33,187 nt of DNA, taken from NCBI GenBank assembly GCA_043746635.1, contig JAYTQQ010000131.1, forward strand, positions 1-33,187, read 5' to 3'. The notes under the pieces were generated by a model. The model was not told the DNA's origin and made no database searches. It worked only from the letters and a program-made list of their open reading frames with translations. Position 1 is the stretch's first letter. Every line of letters starts with the position of its first letter. Below are positions 30,810 through 33,187 of this stretch, piece by piece. Position numbers and translations under genes: made by a program. This DNA comes from JAYTQQ01 sp043746635 (lineage in GTDB: Bacteria > Bdellovibrionota > Bdellovibrionia > Bdellovibrionales > JAMPXM01).

Positions 30810-33187
30810 TAGCGTTTCTTATTTTTTCGTTCGAGCTTACGGCGATCACTGCGAGACATGCCTGAGCTTCCTCCGCCGCTGCCCGAACTTTCTTCTCCGC
30901 CACCCGAATAAACCAAGCGCTGTTTCTTTTTTGGCTGCAAAGCTTGAAGAGCTATTTCTGCATCGTCTGGCTCAGAAACTTCATCTTCATCCTCTTCATC
31001 ATACTCTTCTTCAGGATTCATAATCTCTGAAGGCGGTTGACGTTGCTCACCTGGTTGCTGCTGCACCAGTTGAATTTTCAAAAACTTCTCGACCACTTCA
31101 GCCTTGATACCGTAATTGAGTTCTTCGAATTTTTTGAAAGCTTGTTGTTTGTACTCAACAAGTGGATCGCGCTGAGCATAAGCCGCCATGTTCGTCCACT
31201 CGCGAAGGTGATCGATGCCTTGCAAATGATCTTTCCAACGTTGATCGATCGTCTGGAGCAAAATCATTTTCTCAACTTGTTTGAAGTAAGGTCCGAGACG
31301 AGCAATCTGTTCGTCGAACGCACGCTTCACTTCTTTTTTCACGATCTCGGTGAGTTGCTCGGCCGTGTGAATGTCTTGAGCCGCGAAATCAATTTGCAGA
31401 CCATATTGCTGACCGAGTGCCGTGCTGAGGCCTGCTAGATTCCAGAGTTCTGGTTTCACGCGAGCTTCGGCGTAAGTATCAAGGATCATCCCCGTCACAT
31501 CCGACAACATGTCGACGATAATTTGATCGAGGCGATCTCCACCCTGAAGAACTTCTTTGCGCAAACCATAAATTACGAGACGCTGTTTGTTCATGACATC
31601 GTCGTACTCTAAGAGATGCTTACGAATATCGAAGTTGTGGCCTTCGACTTTACGTTGGGCCCCTTCGATTGAAGAAGAAACCATGCCGGCGGTGATTGGT
31701 TCATCTTCGGGCATGTTCATCGCATTCATAAGTTTCTGAATGCGCTCGCCATTAAATTTTCTCATCAAATCGTCATCGAGTGCGAGGTAGAATCTTGAAG
31801 CGCCCGGATCTCCTTGGCGGCCTGATCGACCACGCAACTGATTATCAATACGTCGAGACTCATGTCTCTCAGTACCGATGATCTTTAAACCACCCGCAGC
31901 GACTACTTGTTTTTTCTCGGCTTCGCAGACTTTTTTGAAATCTTCTATCGCGGCCAAATATTCTGGACTCTCGTGATCTTTGACTTTGTGTTTCGCAAGT
32001 CCTTCTGGATTACCACCCAAAACGATATCGGTTCCGCGACCGGCCATATTCGTCGCAATTGTGACCGAACCTTTGCGGCCTGCTTGGGCGACGATTTCAG
32101 CTTCACGCTCGTGCGCCTTAGCATTCAAAACATTATGTGGAATATTTGAGCGCTTGAGATAAGTACTGATGTGCTCCGAACGTTCAATGCTCACGGTACC
32201 CACGAGCACCGGCTGACCTTTCTTCTGACACTCGATAATGTCTTTAATGATCGCGTTGTATTTACCGTTGGCATTTTTATAAATTAAATCTTGTGAATCA
32301 AGACGCTGAACCGGACGATTCGTTGGGATCACTGACACATCGAGATTATAAATCTTTTTCATCTCGACGGCTTCAGTTTCTGCCGTACCGGTCATTCCCG
32401 AGAGTTTTTTGTACATACGGAATAAGTTTTGAAAAGTCACCGTCGCTAAAGTTTGATTCTCATTTTTAACTTTAACGTTTTCTTTTGCTTCAACAGCTTG
32501 GTGAAGTCCGTCGCTCCATCTGCGACCTTCCATGAGGCGGCCGGTGAATTCATCGACGATAATGACTTCGTCGTCTTTCACCATGTAATCAACGTCTCGC
32601 GTGTACAAGTGGTGTGCTTTCAGACCTTGATAAATATGGTGCAACAAAGCGATATGCTCTGGATCGTACAGATTACCAATTTTCAGAAGTTCTTCGGCGT
32701 GCGAATTTCCTTCTTCGGTTAGAGAAACTGTTTTGGTTTTCTCTTCCATCGTGAAGTCGATTTCTTTTTTCAAATGCGGAATGATCGCGTTGATCGTATA
32801 ATATTTATCTACCGCATCTTCTGCAGCACCCGAAATAATTAAAGGCGTACGTGCTTCATCAATGAGGATCGAGTCACACTCATCGATGATCGCAAAATGT
32901 AAAGGCCGCTGCGTGTATTCACTCAAGTCAAATTTCATATTGTCGCGGAGATAATCGAAACCAAGTTCATTGTTGGTCGCGTAGGTGATATCGGCGCCGT
33001 AAGCTTCTTGTTTTTCTTCGTCGTTTTGACCGTGCTTCACGACGCCTGTTTTAAGACCGAGCCAAGAGTAGAGCTTTCCCATCCATTCGGCATCACGGGA
33101 TGCGAGATAATCATTCACCGTGACGACGTGAACACCCTTACCTTCAAGCGCGTTTAAATAAACAGCAAGAGTTGCAACGAGAGTCTT
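30809..33187 (-). CDS. secA: SecA, preprotein translocase ATPase (5' end beyond window)
   Basis: The C-terminal ~790 residues of SecA, the motor that drives unfolded proteins through SecYEG. The frame is open to the edge, where it reads Lys-Thr-Leu of the Walker A motif, so only the first ~100 residues are missing. Visible parts are 'VVTVNDYLA', 'DITYATNNELGFDYLRDNM', the DEAD-like 'IIDECDSILIDEARTPLI', 'VDEFTGRLMEGRRWSDGLHQ', 'IATNMAGRGTDI', 'GTERHESRRIDNQLRGRSGR' and the helical scaffold domain. The C-terminus is unusual: an acidic run, a Gly/Ser stretch and a basic end (Lys-Asn-Lys-Lys-Arg), with no Cys-rich zinc motif for SecB or lipid binding. Its stop overlaps the zinc-ribbon gene's ATG. 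Confidence 0.97.
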   Translation of the reverse strand, partial: KTLVATLAVYLNALEGKGVHVVTVNDYLASRDAEWMGKLYSWLGLKTGVVKHGQNDEEKQEAYGADITYATNNELGFDYLRDNMKFDLSEYTQRPLHFAIIDECDSILIDEARTPLIISGAAEDAVDKYYTINAIIPHLKKEIDFTMEEKTKTVSLTEEGNSHAEELLKIGNLYDPEHIALLHHIYQGLKAHHLYTRDVDYMVKDDEVIIVDEFTGRLMEGRRWSDGLHQAVEAKENVKVKNENQTLATVTFQNLFRMYKKLSGMTGTAETEAVEMKKIYNLDVSVIPTNRPVQRLDSQDLIYKNANGKYNAIIKDIIECQKKGQPVLVGTVSIERSEHISTYLKRSNIPHNVLNAKAHEREAEIVAQAGRKGSVTIATNMAGRGTDIVLGGNPEGLAKHKVKDHESPEYLAAIEDFKKVCEAEKKQVVAAGGLKIIGTERHESRRIDNQLRGRSGRQGDPGASRFYLALDDDLMRKFNGERIQKLMNAMNMPEDEPITAGMVSSSIEGAQRKVEGHNFDIRKHLLEYDDVMNKQRLVIYGLRKEVLQGGDRLDQIIVDMLSDVTGMILDTYAEARVKPELWNLAGLSTALGQQYGLQIDFAAQDIHTAEQLTEIVKKEVKRAFDEQIARLGPYFKQVEKMILLQTIDQRWKDHLQGIDHLREWTNMAAYAQRDPLVEYKQQAFKKFEELNYGIKAEVVEKFLKIQLVQQQPGEQRQPPSEIMNPEEEYDEEDEDEVSEPDDAEIALQALQPKKKQRLVYSGGGEESSGSGGGSSGMSRSDRRKLERKNKKR

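Overview
The window is a gene-dense stretch of an ordinary bacterial chromosome. I found no mobile elements, CRISPR arrays, tRNAs or rRNAs. The housekeeping set is Gram-negative: lpoB-like, mreB, glpD, xseA/xseB, ispA, a class A penicillin-binding protein, uvrA, an MsbA-like exporter, secA and several lipoproteins. There is also a sigma-54 activator, a strong sigma-54 promoter, and many secreted proteins of unknown family. Together these suggest a Bdellovibrionota or other deltaproteobacteria-like organism. That placement is inferred from gene content and style, not from any search.

Layout. (1) 1-730, minus: two lipoprotein genes back to back, the second an LpoB-like activator of peptidoglycan synthases. 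(2) 797-1306, plus: a RadC-like JAB/MPN protein without the usual N-terminal helix-hairpin-helix. (3) 1299-6448, minus: an operon reading mreB, a short sigma-like gene broken by an in-frame TAA, a membrane anti-sigma-like protein, a sensor histidine kinase and a small membrane protein. (4) 6626-10103: an SCP2-type lipid-binding protein, a GNAT-like/glpD pair, and a divergent HAD phosphatase whose start codon overlaps that of its neighbour. (5) 10281-15580, minus: a small membrane protein, then xseA-xseB-ispA-(patatin-like lipoprotein)-pepP, tightly packed. The patatin-like protein has lost both catalytic residues. (6) 15740-15960, plus: a 6S RNA gene (ssrS) that is not an ORF, with a near-ideal sigma-70 promoter, a long closing stem and a T-run. 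(7) 16239-18240: a near-perfect -24/-12 promoter, a secreted 16-cysteine coiled-coil protein, and a terminator. (8) 18266-25924, plus: PBP1A, uvrA and an MsbA-like ABC transporter. (9) 26073-29671, plus: a secreted protein of unknown family, a sigma-54 activator and a BamE/SmpA-like lipoprotein. (10) 29678-33187, minus: secA (5' end beyond the window), a zinc-ribbon protein and a small secreted protein, all overlapping.

Themes. Cell-wall growth recurs: MreB, an LpoB-like activator, PBP1A, IspA (precursor of the lipid carrier) and a lipid exporter. Envelope and stress regulation recurs too: the sigma/anti-sigma pair, the histidine kinase, the sigma-54 activator and 6S RNA. The points most worth a second look are the interrupted sigma-like gene coupled to mreB, the 6S RNA, the sigma-54 promoter driving a Cys-rich secreted coiled-coil protein, and the pseudo-patatin.
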